The notes under the pieces were generated by a model. That model saw nothing but the letters and a program-made list of their open reading frames with translations. It made no database searches and was not told the DNA's origin. DNA of 64,000 bases from Tomocerus qinae (Eukaryota; Arthropoda; Collembola; Entomobryomorpha; Tomoceridae), in the NCBI GenBank assembly GCA_020055645.1, contig CM034548.1:12896001-12960000 (forward strand). Reading direction: 5' to 3'. Each line of letters opens with the position of its first letter. The stretch's first letter is position 1. Both the position numbers and the translations under genes were made by a program. Shown piece by piece: positions 1 to 14,132 of the stretch.

Positions 1-3000
1 TCCATTTGGTTTCGAATATTTCCAAAAGAATCTGTTTGTATTGTAAACAGCAGCTCCTCTCTTATCAAAGGAAGTGTTTATAATTCTTGAATTCATGCAT
101 AATTTTATGTTTAACTCAGTATAAATTGATATCATGATATCCTATTTTCCCAAACTATAAACTTTGTGAATGTAAAATGAATTTACATTTAACGTCAACT
201 GCGTATTGGTTTTAGCTTAAACTACAAATGCAGCAGTGCAATGACTTTATTGCTAATCGCTTGGCTTAAAAATAAACAAAAAAAATATGTTCGCTTAAAA
301 CATGGACTAATTGCTAAATAAATGAATGTAGCCTACCTAGACCCTTTTTTATATTCAATTTATTTGGCTACAGTAGAATAGTTGCTTATTATGGTAACTT
401 AGAACCAGAGATAATGTATTTATTGATAACTATGAATGATTTTAATTTTTAATTACTACAAGCAGTATAATGTGTTTCTATATACTCGATTCAATATGTC
501 CAATGTAGCGTATAGGAACGAAATAAAGTTTTCAAAAGTTTTTAATAAGAGTTGGTATAGTTTTGTGAAGCCTGGAGTGATGCGAATGTACTGAAATGAA
601 GTAGGTAATGAGAAATGAGGAATGCATGAAGGGGGATGGAAAACTGTTGACTTAAGTTGACTCGCATTTTTATTCCCTGAATATGTTAGTTCGTTCATGC
701 GAGACTTAAAAATACGAAATGGTTTGTGGTGTGGTTTTGCAAAATGTACAGTATAGTTGATGCATAGTATTATAATGGAGAAACATTTAGGATTTAGGAT
801 ACTTAAGAGTTTATCTAAAAAGCAGAAAGTTAGTCAAGTCACGGTGAGTTGATGCTTGCATAATAGAAGAGACCGGTAGAGCTATCGATTACTTGTGCAA
901 ATATTGTCAGAAATTTTAGAAAATAGAAATTGTTTAGCATAATTTAGTACAAGTGTGTGTCACTCTACGAAATGTAGCGCATATTACTTTTGCCAAGAGT
1001 CCTGCCTGCGTTATTTTACGTTGTTTTGATGGGTTTGTGAGTGACAGTTCATTTTTGTGATTCATGCATCCTAACAAACTGACTATAACAAGGATTTTCA
1101 ATTTCGTGCAACCTTTTCAGTTGGTAATTGGCAAAGGAACTTTTTCAATGTGTACAAACAAGCCCAATTCACCCAAAACTTTTTAAGAAACGGTTGAAAC
1201 TATTTCCTTGGTATGTCTGCACTCATAATATATGTTTAGATGTACACAGACATAGGAAGGTGTATTATTCACAGACAGCAAAAGACGAAGGGCGACTTAT
1301 TATTACTGCCAAGTGCAGCTCTTAGCTGTCAGCGGATAGTCAAATACTCGTCCCAAAATAAGAATAAAATTTGTTTAGATAAAAGCGATTGTGAGTTGGA
1401 GAGCTTGAGCTTAACTTTAGTCTGTGGAATATAATAATAATATTTGTTAATACTACTACAGAGTCGTATTGTATATCTAATCGTTTTCTTTTAGTTTTTG
1501 TCACTATATTACACGAGTTGAGACTATAGGGAGTGGGTTAACGTGTCGTAGTGCATACATAAATAAGCATGCACAGATATTTACATACACAGCTATATAG
1601 TAGTAGTATATCTAGTAGTAGTAGTTGTCTATGTAGAATAATATGTAGGAACGAGGAAACATAATGCATTAAATGTCGACAGACAGTTCAAGTGGCAAGG
1701 GATAACGGAGAATTCAAGTAAAACGAGTAAGGAACGAGAGTTTGTTTTCCTTTTAGAAAAAATACTTTCCCATTCATAGACAGTCTCCTTTTTACCAGTT
1801 TACATTTTACCTGTTTGTCTACAATATGTCATGTTCAAACGCCACAGAATACAACTTGTGTGTATATTGTAATGTATGTGTATGCATTTCTTCGTTTGTC
1901 TGTATACATCAGAAAGCCACACGCACGCATATTTACATCTCCAGAAAAAAGTCTAGAATTTCATCCATAAAGTCAACTCACAATGCACAAATATTTTGGA
2001 AGCACTTGCCAATGCCAATGAATGAGCTTCTATACATCTATACCTATATACTCAATCTCTCTTTAATGGAATTCATACTCCTAACTCACCTCTCTTTCTC
2101 TCTCTATAGATAAATAGTTTATGTAACATGGATTACACGATAATATATCACGCTCTTATACATAATGTATTTTTAGTCCATATTTATAATCCCGTATCTC
2201 CTTCCCTAACTACATTTTGATACTGACACTACAACACAAAATTACACGTGTGCGATTGTGTTTTTATTTCGCTCAAATGATCTTTTAACTATTGTTACAG
2301 TTGTCAATTAGTCAAATATCCTAAACATACAATTTAGAGAAAAACACTATGGCATTTTACTTCGAGTTAAATGACATTAGTAGTAGAAGACAACGTCACA
2401 TGCCAAATATTTATAACAAAAAAATTCTAAAAAAGTTGCAAAGTCAGCAAAAATTGATTAAAAGTATACTTTGTAGTTTAAAACAAGTATATATCATTAT
2501 ATATACTCACTGATATTCTTGTAATTACGTAAAGATACCGAAAAAAATCAGTTTCATGAGATAAAATGGTATAATTTTGGTAGGTAAGCATTAGAGAATA
2601 TATATTAAGTGAATAGTAATTGGTTTTTGAGGAAACATTCAAGGGAATAATGGGGTTTGACGTATTGTTATGTTTTGATTCTCATGTTAGGTAGTTTTAG
2701 TTTCGTTATGAGCTATTGACATTCAAGAATAGATAGGAGTCTAAGAGTTATATAAATAATTGAGTAGTGAAAATATAGAACGACTGTTTGGAATTGTACA
2801 CTTAATATTTATTGGCAATTTAGGGTAAAAGTTAAATGTTTAGATGAGAAAGAGAAATTTCGTGACTAAATCCTTTGCTGATTATTAAGATAATTAAATT
2901 AGATAATAAATAATGAATTTTCAATTACCTGTATTTTGTATGTCGACGCAAAACGGTTGAAGAATAAGGACTAGCAATAGTTGGCAGCGTAAGAGACGAG

Positions 3001-3050
3001 TTCATTAGTTATTAATTAGTTTTTTGGTTGTAGTGACTTTGAAATTTTAA
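1..3050. other. non-coding, no gene seen
   Basis: AT-rich sequence with stop codons in every frame. The longest open frames are under 100 codons and none resembles a family I know. There are short simple runs, such as AGT-rich triplets near 1600-1630 and a CT run at 2090-2106. I see no splice-linked exons or RNA gene. Confidence 0.5.
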
Positions 3051-6000
3051 GATGCAGATTTGGGAGAGTAGTAGTAGGAGAATGTTTTTGAGAGGGAGAG
3101 GAAGAGTCTCAACTTTGTGGAGTGTAGATACAGTTAGTCATTTCTCATTGGCGGCATAGGACGGGATAATCGTGTTAAAGTTGTTTCGGCGTTGTGCTAT
3201 TTCTAGTTGATGTATCAAGTGAACTGTCTGTCTGTTGTATTATGTAATGGATGAAAGTGTGGCTGGAACGAATGTCGAATGTAAGTGTATTAAAGGAGGA
3301 CACTTTCAACTTAATGTTTCTTTTCTAGTGTGAAAATAATGATTCTTGCGGTGTCGCATAACAAGGTGATTTGGGCTTCTCGGTTCACTCAGTTTGTTTG
3401 AGGGAAAGAGAGGAAGCCGTAAAACAACAGAGCAGACTTTGAGCAGAAGACGCGGCGTAAATTGCTCCGTCAAAATTCACAGTTTGATGGTTGATAGAAA
3501 CTCATTCCGGTGAGACTTGAGCTTCTTTGGCAAGAACTAGGCTGGCTAGACTCATCCTTCGTTTTTGTCAGGAGGTATTTAACCAGGAACTCTACACTCG
3601 CTGACTTAGAAAAGTTATCTCTTCTCCGTCTGACAATATGTATTTACTACTGACACTTTATAACAGGGAACTAATAATGAAACAGAAAAGAGACTAGGTA
3701 AAGGTAACTATAAACCCAAAATAGTAGGCTACCTACATCATTCTGCCCGAGCATTACATTTCCGTCCTTCTACTACAATTACAAATTGCATGTCTCTACC
3801 TGTTCCCCCTCGCAATAGAAGGAGGAAGGAGGAGAGAATCTTACACCTTGTACTAACAATAAAATAAATTATATTATTATTATGCAGAATATTTTCTTGA
3901 CTCACAATTGAGGAAATGCAAGTCTCGGGGAGGATGAGAGAATTCTGGCCAACAAAAGTTAAGCGGAAGATGAAACTAGTCTCCTTACCATTATATTCTA
4001 TTCCATGCAGACAGATTACGTGGAAGAGCACTTGTGCAGAGTCTGTTTTGTTAAATTGTGCTCCAGTCTCCTGTGAAATATGTCTATGAGCTTGAGAACA
4101 TGGACTGGATGGAAGCACACTCAGTTTAGTCAGAAAACACCCGGATATCAAGACTAACTCGAACTAATTAGCAACCGACAAGGATTAACATTTTACACCG
4201 TGTAATTAACCAAGTGAAAATCGATTTACACGTCCTTAAGACTCTCTTCCTTTACTCCATACTTATTCCTGTTTACCTATTCTCTCTATATACTATCTTA
4301 TAACTATACTATTATACTTAACCCTCCTAATAAAATTAACACTTATTTCACACAACTCACCACATCGCATCACAATCATATAGTTTACTTAAATAATATG
4401 AACTGTCTCTAAAATAATGATACGAAACCAATCAGTGTAGTAATATTGTATTATTAGAGTCCTGAGTAACTAGCCCCAATTTCTTCTGGTGGTGATTTTG
4501 CAATTCCAAAGTTGTCCCCATTGTCTCAAGTTGCGTCGCTTAACTAAAACTATGATGAGTTCACGTGTATGTATGTATAGTGTTCATATACAATATTATT
4601 ATAAATACAGGTTTAATTTCTGCTCAACTACGTTTTCAATTCTAACTCTATAGTCTCAAAACTTTTGATGATGATGAATAAGCCACAATAGTAATTGATG
4701 TTGGTATTGTGTAGTAGTCAAGTCGATAGCAATAAAGTAAGGTATAAAGAATAGTTGAACTAATTCGAGTGTGTATGTATACCTGTGCACGTATCTGTAT
4801 AAAATGAGTAGGTAGACAATGAGTATCGGATGGGGATGGAGAGACAATTTCGTGAGCGACACGAAGTTCGCAGAGTGACTGTCTGAGGTGGAATGATGAG
4901 AGTGATGGGTTGCCCCGTCGGTTCTCTCGCTCACTCCACCGTTACTTCACTTCTTCCTTGCTTTCGTTCCGGCTCTCTATCTACGAGGCACTCTGTATTC
5001 TAAATAGGATACCCAAGTCGCTTTTGCCTCTGCTGAATTATATAAGTGATGTGATGTGTGTGTGACTGGGCATATCTTTCCAGTCTTCAAGACCCGGCAC
5101 AACAGCCACGACTGAGCGTTGAGAACCAACGGAACGAGACCTCTCCAGCTCAAACATATTACTCACTAAAAACGGTCGGACATGCAATTCTTTTTATTCT
5201 AACAAACCCCAAAACTATAGCATTACAATGCTCCAATTAAAAATAAAATCTACCTATAGTTGTAGGTTTTGGTTTGGAAACTTGTATTTTCCATTTTACA
5301 GCAAAAGATCAAGACTGATGATTTTTCGAGTCGTAAATTCCTGGATAATGTACAAGAAACTATGTAAATTATGCGAACCTTGTCACATTATTTTCTAAAA
5401 GTAATTAATAACAACCATTTCAGTTTTTCCAAAAGTATGTCAATTTGCTCCCATTTTGAGGCTTTACCTTAATGATGTCCTCAAGGCACTACAGAGAAAA
5501 CCTTAGGTCGGTTATTATAGTAGCTTAGCTAATCTGCTTCGTCGTAGCACAGAAAATGTCTTTTCCTTACTTTTTTTCAAGTAATATAAATATGTTTCTT
5601 AACTATAGGTAATATTCCTGATTATATTTGCAAACTTACCTCTTTGATACTTTTTGAAAATCATGTAGGTAGTTGGAATATATTTTCTAATAGTCAGCAT
5701 TGCATTGGGTGCCTAAGTAATATTAAAGAATAAATGTTAGCATAAGTTTTTGGATGCATATCCAGTCTTTAAAATTCGGTATAGTATAACTTGATGGTTG
5801 TATTTGGTTGTTGGAAAAGCAAGCAACCCTCTTCTAGTTGTGAACTTCCCTTCGTTTTCTCTTTCTGTATGAGTTTTGGTTGAATTTGGATTTTGGATGG
5901 ATGGAAGACTGGATGCTCTGGTGCTTCACTTCCTTGGAGTTGAGTTGAAAGTTGGATGGAACATTAGGCTTCTGAGGAGGGCCTCTTGGTTCTCAGACTA

Positions 6001-6300
6001 GGTTTAACAGACTCAGAAGAGGACTGCATCATCTCGTCTCGTAATACTTCTGCATCTCAAATGCTAAGAGTAGTTGTAGCAGGCTAAGAGAGAATTCAAG
6101 AGTGTCTTCACTAGAATTTAAGTAAGTTCCTTAAGAAAGTATACTCGGTCGGTGTGATGACGTGATGTGATGTTCGTTCCGATCGTGCTACATTATTACA
6201 GACAAACATAGGCTCAACTCAAAACTCCAACAACCAGCAGCAACTTCTTGAAAATGTTTTTCAGAACTGAATTGTAAGCCTCCCTTTCCAACAGCCTGTT
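3050..6300. other. less AT-rich islands, possible promoter or 5' UTR segments
   Basis: Three stretches (about 3050-3640, 4750-5170 and 5850-6250) are visibly richer in G+C and CpG than the surrounding DNA and contain no long open frame. TATA-like words lie in them: TATATAAG at about 5039-5046 (plus) and TATAAAG at about 3664-3658 (minus). This is the look of arthropod promoter or untranslated leader DNA, perhaps for a gene whose coding exons lie left of the window. The 137-codon minus-strand frame at 3738-4151 has no recognisable domain. All of this is inference. Confidence 0.2.
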
Positions 6301-9300
6301 TTTTCACAAACTGTCATCACTTGCTTGCCCTTATTTATATTTTCGTCGTTTAGGAAAGCAAAGCTGAGGGATTATCATTATTATGTTGTCATTTAATTTG
6401 ATGGTTCAGATAAAATATCTGGACATCGTCAACTTCCATAGAAGCTACGCTAATATACACTATATATATCTATTAGGAGGGTATCACTATGTGAAGAGTA
6501 TAAGTGCTCCCTCCTACAATGATTAATATTTCAGAAGGCAAATGAATACCTAAATATTATTATAAACAATAGACACGCAAAGAAGTATAGACAAAGCGGA
6601 CACATTCCCATTACAACAGTAGTCTCATATATTTCACTATTCTCAAACATAGCTATAGCAAATATTATTTTAGACTGTTGCCCTTTCTCCCTACTTTTTG
6701 TTGAATGTAGACTTAAACTACTTTTTAATGTTGTCATTTTACTGTTTGACTTTATAATGTGTACTTTATAGCATCAATATGCTTTAATTTCTTTTGTCTT
6801 AGAATTTGTGAAAATAATGATTTTAGTTTTGGAAAGCAATTGTTTGCTTTTGGCTACGTGGTTATTCATTTATACATTGCCATGGGTTTCTGAGCAGAGA
6901 AAATTGGCAGTGACTTGGAATGTATAAATATTTGAAGTGGTACGAAACACTGACCATTCCCATGTAAGCGTGGTACAGGTAACTGTAGTAAATATTTAAT
7001 TCGGTTCGATTATTAAGAAAAGGCGGAAAATTCACCGTTTACTCTTCACCTCTCCTCGAAATTAGAAACAAACTGTCAGTGCACTAGCTAAGTAATTGTA
7101 GGTAGGACCAACGAAACAAAGCGGAAAATAGTGTGGGGAAGTGTAAGAAAGTAAACACTGTTCTCGAACTGTGAAAAATAATCTAGAGTTGGAGAGTCCG
7201 ATATGTTGCTTTAGATTGTGCCAATTCATTATCAGAGTAGTAGAGAGCAGGTATCGCTATAGGTACCTTGCTAAAACATTTAATTAGACAAGGATTCAAC
7301 TGACTGACTGACTCAGTTGGAAAACCTGGACGGTTAATCATTAACTGTGAATAATTAATGGATCCCACCTCTATTTAAACAGTCTGAACTGGGAGCAGAA
7401 AATTCCCTTTATGTTAGGTAGCTACTTTAAATGCAGTTCACTAGTGGAAATAAGTAGAATTGGAAATGGACGAAGTAATTGGGAGAGCGTTCAGGATTTT
7501 TATCGTGAAGGTGGCTATTGGTATTGGCGAATTGAGTGGGCTTCCTATGACTTTCGCTAATGGAATATTAGAGCCATTGTTATAAAACAGTTGGTCCTCC
7601 TGAAAATGATATCTTTCACTATATTTACACACGTTTTGCTTTAGAGCTAGGATAAAGTCAAGAACCGAGGACCCCATTTTGAAAGACTGATAAAAATTTA
7701 ATGATATAGTTTTTAGAATGGATAACGAGACGCTCCATGACTTCCCTATGTAGATTTAAAAGTGTAAGTAGATGGGATCTAATTGAAAGCTCAAGATAAA
7801 ATACTAAAAGCAATTACATTAAAGTATCTACTTACACAAACCAAAGGTTAGCATACGGATTTTCAAAGGAAAGTAAATCACCTCAAAGTGCTAATGCCAT
7901 GGCATTAAATGCCACATTTATGCATTATTAAGCCACTGTAGTTTGTATGCAATCATAATGAACTAAATCACCTCCCATAAAACGCATCAAGTGATATTTT
8001 GTGGCTGATAAATTTGAAGGTATATACAAACACTTAGGCCAATCCTTAATAAACGATTTTATCTCCTTTTCTGATAGAAAATTGTACAAAATTCTAGCTT
8101 AACTATTTATTTTAATCTCCACTAAATTATTTTCAAATTCAAAAATTTAATTCTTAATTTGTAAATATAAATGCTCTATGAATTTAATTATCGGGTACAT
8201 ATAGGTAGGAGAAAAAGGTAGAAAAATAGAAATACAGTTGTCTATGTTAGCCGACTGGACTATTTTTGAAGGAAGTGGAATTATTCATGGAGCAGAGTAG
8301 ATAGTAAAGCAGTCTACTATTATGCACGTATTTAGGATTATATAAGTGATGGTGGAGGAAGAAGCTGGAGATATGGGATGAAATATATCGGATGTAGCAG
8401 TAAGTAATAATGTGATGGAAAACAGGAGCGACAGTCGTAGCCCAGATGTTGAACTCAGCTCTCAACTCAAGGTGTGTGTTTAATGCATGAGGTGAAATAG
8501 AAAAGCTTCCGTGCTTTTCCAGGCAGCGAGGATTCAGAAGATGTACTTTAGATACATAATTTTCATGAATTTGCATTGAGACTTAAACGGAATGAGTCTT
8601 CATCCAGACAACCAGCAGAGTTCATCTCGACTGCAGACATTGTCGTTCGACAGCTTTTACCAGCCCAAAACTTTTGGCTGTCCTCAGGGAAGCGAAATAA
8701 AAGGGAAAGGAATCACATATTGATGAACCCTTCTTCAAACGAAAATGTCTCTCTCCTTCCATTCCGCCCTGGAAAATGTGACTTTTACATTCATTAGTAA
8801 TGACGACCGCCTTTCTCTTGGCAACAGGACAACAATCAACCATTTACACATACGGTTATTTGTTTTGCACAGTTTACATTTCACACAGGATCAATTCAAT
8901 TTATTTTTAAAACTTACTTTAAATTAAACAGAGTCAGATTGCAACTACTCTGGGTCACATACTTTATAATATTTCATTTATACCCTTCTATACGATATCA
9001 TGTCTGATTCATTTCTATACAGTAGGAGTAGGCAATTCTATTATACTAAATGTTATTAAATCATGTCTCATGCTCTTGGGAATTTGCCAAACCATGATCA
9101 ACTGCAAATGTTAATAAATTAGCCGATTGCCCTTCCGGTCTTTATGGAATTTTATTTACACAATATTAGTATGTATGAGGGAGTATCCCAATCTATAAAG
9201 ATTAGATTGAACATTTCTGTCTTATCTTTAAAAAGTGTAAAACTTCCGGGAGATTTCAACACCTGGTATGAATATGTGTGGTCCTATCTCAAACCAATAT

Positions 9301-12300
9301 ATCAAGTACTAGAGAAGAATGCAGAAGAGCTGTGAAAAGAATAGAAGTACGTGTAGATATCCAAATTCGTATGAATTGATGCATATGAAAGTAGTTATGG
9401 AAAGAATGGAGGAAGCTATCGTGTTGACGATAGGCACTCTTCAAATGATTGTTAAGGCTGACAATGAGGCTGGATGAGACAAGGACCATTGTTTCCCTTT
9501 GAATGTAGGTAAAACGAGACGGGGTCATGATCTCTTCGTCTTCATGAATCCTGTAAGATAATATCGAGCGGATTATGGATGCAGTGTGATATGATACGGC
9601 CTTTTCGAAAGCCTGAGTGCATAACTACTTGCCGACCGACTGATATTGTGACTTGGTAAACTTTATTTCTTAGATTTATGTTTTATGGATGTGGTGCGGT
9701 CAAACTTCGGGTTACCTTCTTTCCTAACAATATTAACAATTCTGTACGCATCAATGGGACTGGCTGACCTGGCACTAGACACTTCATCTCCACTTCACTT
9801 TCTACACATTCCCCGTATACTTCAGTACAAAAAATATAGTTTAGTGCAGACAGATATCAAATGTGCATGCGAGAAAATAAATAACCCTTCTTAATCTTCT
9901 TACTCTATCATTGCTATACTACTGGCCCTACTTTTCATTACGCTGCATCTTTTCAGACAATTATGTGTATTTTTATGCTCTAATTCGTGTAGTTTATGCT
10001 GCATAGCTACTAATTTTCTCTATGACAGAGAGACGAGTTTAGTATATTTACAAAATATCATCATTTGAAAATCTGATGTTGATCTGATGATCTCAAATGT
10101 CTATTTATGATTTTCAGAGATTAATACTTCATTGGGAAGACAAAAACGTTTATGCCACTAATAATAGCTGCCCCATAAATATTCAGTCAAAGTCACATCA
10201 CCTTTTTCATGTTGATTTATGTTGCACTTGCACAGTGAACAGAGCAGTGTATTCAAGTACACATGTACATTGAACTACATATTACAATTACAATGCACAC
10301 AATATTCTGTGTTGAATATTCATTTAGTATTCTGTCATATCATTAGAATAAAATGAAACTGAAAGTTCTTAATTTTAAAATGGAAATTCAAGTACAATTA
10401 AGTTCTGCTTCATACCTAATTAATTATTTCAAGTAATAGATACAAGGCATTAGACGCTTAATTACTTCATTACGCATTATTAGCCATGTACCATCAACTA
10501 ACATCTTTTGTACTCTTATTTTTGCTGGCATGCAAATAAGAAACAATAGAATCCAATATTAATAGTGCACTTACATGCAGTAGTGTACAGACGTGTGTTA
10601 TTAGAATTTCCACAGGATGCATTATGATTAAGTTGCTATTTTTATGGCAATTACTTAGTCTGATATCGATGAGTACATAATAAGACTTGACAGGCAGTAA
10701 TTCGTTTACCAAATGATTATCTTGTAAGTATAATGCGCAGTGCAATTCAACGTGACAAAAATAAAGGTTGACAGTGGCACCGTGAAATCGACAGAAAAAG
10801 AAAATGACATTCATTTTCATGTTTGCATACTTATCAATTTTTATGACTTGGTGGAACGAATACTTGGACTAATTCGACAGGGCATGCATGGCCTTTACTA
10901 TGGTAATAATATTATATTCTAAATGCATACTATTTGTCATACACATATAGATCGCAAGTAATGAAAATAAATCAAACCTACTGTTATATAGTCATTTGTT
11001 ATGAAGAAATAGAAGAAGCGAACAAAAAAATATTTCTATGCATGTCCACGATTTAAGATAATATTTATCCTAGTAAATATATTTGAAAGTCCAAGTTCAA
11101 ATGTAACCAAATCTCAGATTTAGCTTAAAACTGAATTTATTATTCCCAGCAAATATACATATTTTAAATGTCTTTGTGGTGCGTCAAATGAGACATAGAC
11201 GTCTAAAATGAAGGAATGACATAATTATGAAAAGCCACAGCAGATTAAAAATCCCTGTTAAACATTTTGTAGCGTGCACTAATTAACAAAACCTGTATAA
11301 TATATTTCGTTGATTGTTACATTTATGCACTTTTTTGTATTCTTCTATAACACCAATATTTTTCTAAAACTAGACTAAATGATATCCTTACTTGCATGTA
11401 ATAGATGTGGTAAAAGCAATAAATCGAAAGCTTCCCATTTAGCGTTTTATTAAGTTGCATCGGAATGCATCTTTCATTAGTGGAGAACGTTATTAATGCA
11501 CCCAATCAATTGTACTTCTTCCTGAAATTATGTTTGCTGAAAGTGACAACTGCTTTTTGGCATTTTAATTAATTGTAAAATTAGTAAATGAGGTAAATTT
11601 AGAGTAGTAGAGACAGTAGAGAGTCTCTTCTCTGCCTTACTTATTAGTATAAATAAATGTTAAAGGCTTTTCCTAATCATCTCTGACAACCAATATTAAA
11701 TTTCCCTTTTAAAGGAGGCAAAACATTAACTCTTAGTTGCAAAGTGGAGTCGAAGTGTGGAAGTGTAGGAGAATGAAGCTGTAATGCCTCCAGAAAAACA
11801 GTTGTTTCTGATGTGTGTGTAATCCCCGGAATACACGCTGCAAAAATATGGAAAGAGTGCTAGAGTTGACTTTATTTCATTGGTAATGCTATGAATTATG
11901 CTTCGGCAATGATTGGGGTAAGCGTGAAAGAAGTCATTTAACCAATTTCTAAAGTAAAAATGGAATGGGGGAACTCTGTGGAGCAGGAAAGTAAAAGAGA
12001 AAAACTCATTTCACAGAAATACATCTCTTGGGGATGTAGTTCGGCATGGAAAATTCAGCTCCACCACAAATCAAGGAATAAGAAAAATTCATCGCGTCCT
12101 CTTCACTATCTTTCATTGCAATAAAAAATGTTCGAGCCAAATGGAATTCTTTCGAATGTATTCAAGCGTTTTATTTATGCACTGGAATTAATAAACCTGA
12201 ATGAATGGCTTATCAAACTAAGACCTTCCGGATTCAAGGTAAAAAGTTACAGCTTTACCCTTTTCTACTTAGGCATGTACATTTGATGTAAAACTACGGA

Positions 12301-14132
12301 AATAAACAGTTCTTCCTATTTTTCATGCATGCGGTAGATGTAAAATCATTTTGCATTCCTTGTTTTTTGTTTAGGTACAAATAATAAGTATTTTTCCCAT
12401 CACTATATTACGGCACCTACATTTAGCATTTATATGTAGCAGTTGTCAACAAGTCTGTCAATGCCAAAAGTAATTTGCACTACGTTTAAGTTGTACATTG
12501 ACTTTTCACATCCAAAAATAAAAATACATTCAAATCTATTTATTATAAAACATAGTGAGTGAAATTTTTATACATTGCTATGTACCTAAATGCTCTGAAC
12601 CATATTCGGATCTATATTGTAAACATCCAGTCTGATGGCAATCAAATTACATAACTTACTGTCGGTATTTTGTTATTCTCGTATTTCAAAGAGGTTTATG
12701 GATTCATTAGTTCTTAAGTTGGTTATGGTTTTCTAGAAATGATACTTCAGTTCTATTTATTGTTTTTGCCATTTATTTATAAACTTTTGTGTAGTATGAC
12801 TGAATGAGACACCCACCACCTACACATAATGAATAATATTATCTAAAGGTGGATATATTTTAAAAGAACTGAAAGAAAACACGACGAAGTGTCTAACAGG
12901 CTCAGGAAGAGCAATGTTAGATCTATATTTCATTGAATAATGTTTTTATGATGTTCTATTGAGAGAAACCGACAAAATTTTATTGCTCCGTAAATTGCAT
13001 GGTGTGTTTATTTATTGCTGCGGTTGATTTGCTATTTCTGTGCATGCCTCTTCATTTTATACACTTAGATGTGCATAGTTTTGTCTCTTATTTATACCTA
13101 TGCTTCTGTATTTTCTACTGCTTTCTGACTGATAAGATATACACGTGTATATTCTTGGATATTTTTATAATGCAAACAGAAGTGCTTTCCGGTCCTCTAA
13201 ATAATACTCATTCCCTCCTCTAACCGTCGTCGCAATTTATTGAGCTATTTAAGCACGAGAAATTCAAGCTCAGTTGGAAAAAGTATTATTTCAAAAATGA
13301 TTACGTGAGATGCTACCGTGCGAAATGATAGGCTACAAATGTTTACCATGCTAAAAGTTAATGCAACTATTTGTGGAGATGTATGAAATAAAAAAATGTA
13401 TGCATTAGAATTGTCCATGAATATATCAAAACCTAAAAGTCTTGCATTAAGATGACAGCAGTTCTGTGTATCTGTTAAATAAAGTTTACATTAGATGACA
13501 ACCAATGATTACAGGACTCAAAATTCATTATTTATTCTTTATACTCATACTTATACCTGTAAGAACAACTACATCTATTCAAATGTCAATTATGCAAAAT
13601 ACTTGGGTATACTAATGATAATCTGTAACATATTTGAATATTATATGAAAATATTCATAGCAGAATGTTAAATCCTATGTGAAAGTGAAATACAAAATTT
13701 TTGTCATTGGATTTTGTCTACAAATGTGTACAAACAAACTTATGTGTAATTTAGTAATTTAACATTGATTTCAATATAATCGTGTATGTCATTGCTAATT
13801 AGTATTACCTATGCTACTATACATAGGAATGGAAAAGTCGTGCATGTCACTACTCTACAAATAATTACAAAAAAACGGCAAAGTACAAAATCAGAATTAA
13901 GTAACTAAAAGTAAACTCATTTAGTCAAAATAACCTGCAAAATTAATTGTTACGATCTAAATACTACGTCTACTACTACACGATAATCGATCTTACACGT
14001 GAACAAAGTTAATTAGAAGCCATATTATCATTAAAGTAAGACATTATATTGCGAATACTCAAGAAACATTATTGTTGTGTAAGCTAGTAGGAACTCATGT
14101 TTAACTCAATACAAAATATTTGCCCAACAAGA
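6300..14132. other. long non-coding stretch, no gene seen
   Basis: The sequence is AT-rich and has only short open frames (109 codons or fewer), none with recognisable motifs or a chain of compatible splice sites. Its distal part may include the 3' UTR of the F-box gene, which is transcribed toward it. I see no tRNA B-box, transposase motif or long repeat. Confidence 0.45.

Noticed and set aside
3738..4151. 137-codon minus-strand frame as a gene
   Set aside because: No recognisable domain, low-complexity ending and no splice partners; length alone is not enough in this composition.
6990..7020. GGTTCGATTATT as a tRNA B-box
   Set aside because: There is no matching A-box or acceptor stem around it.
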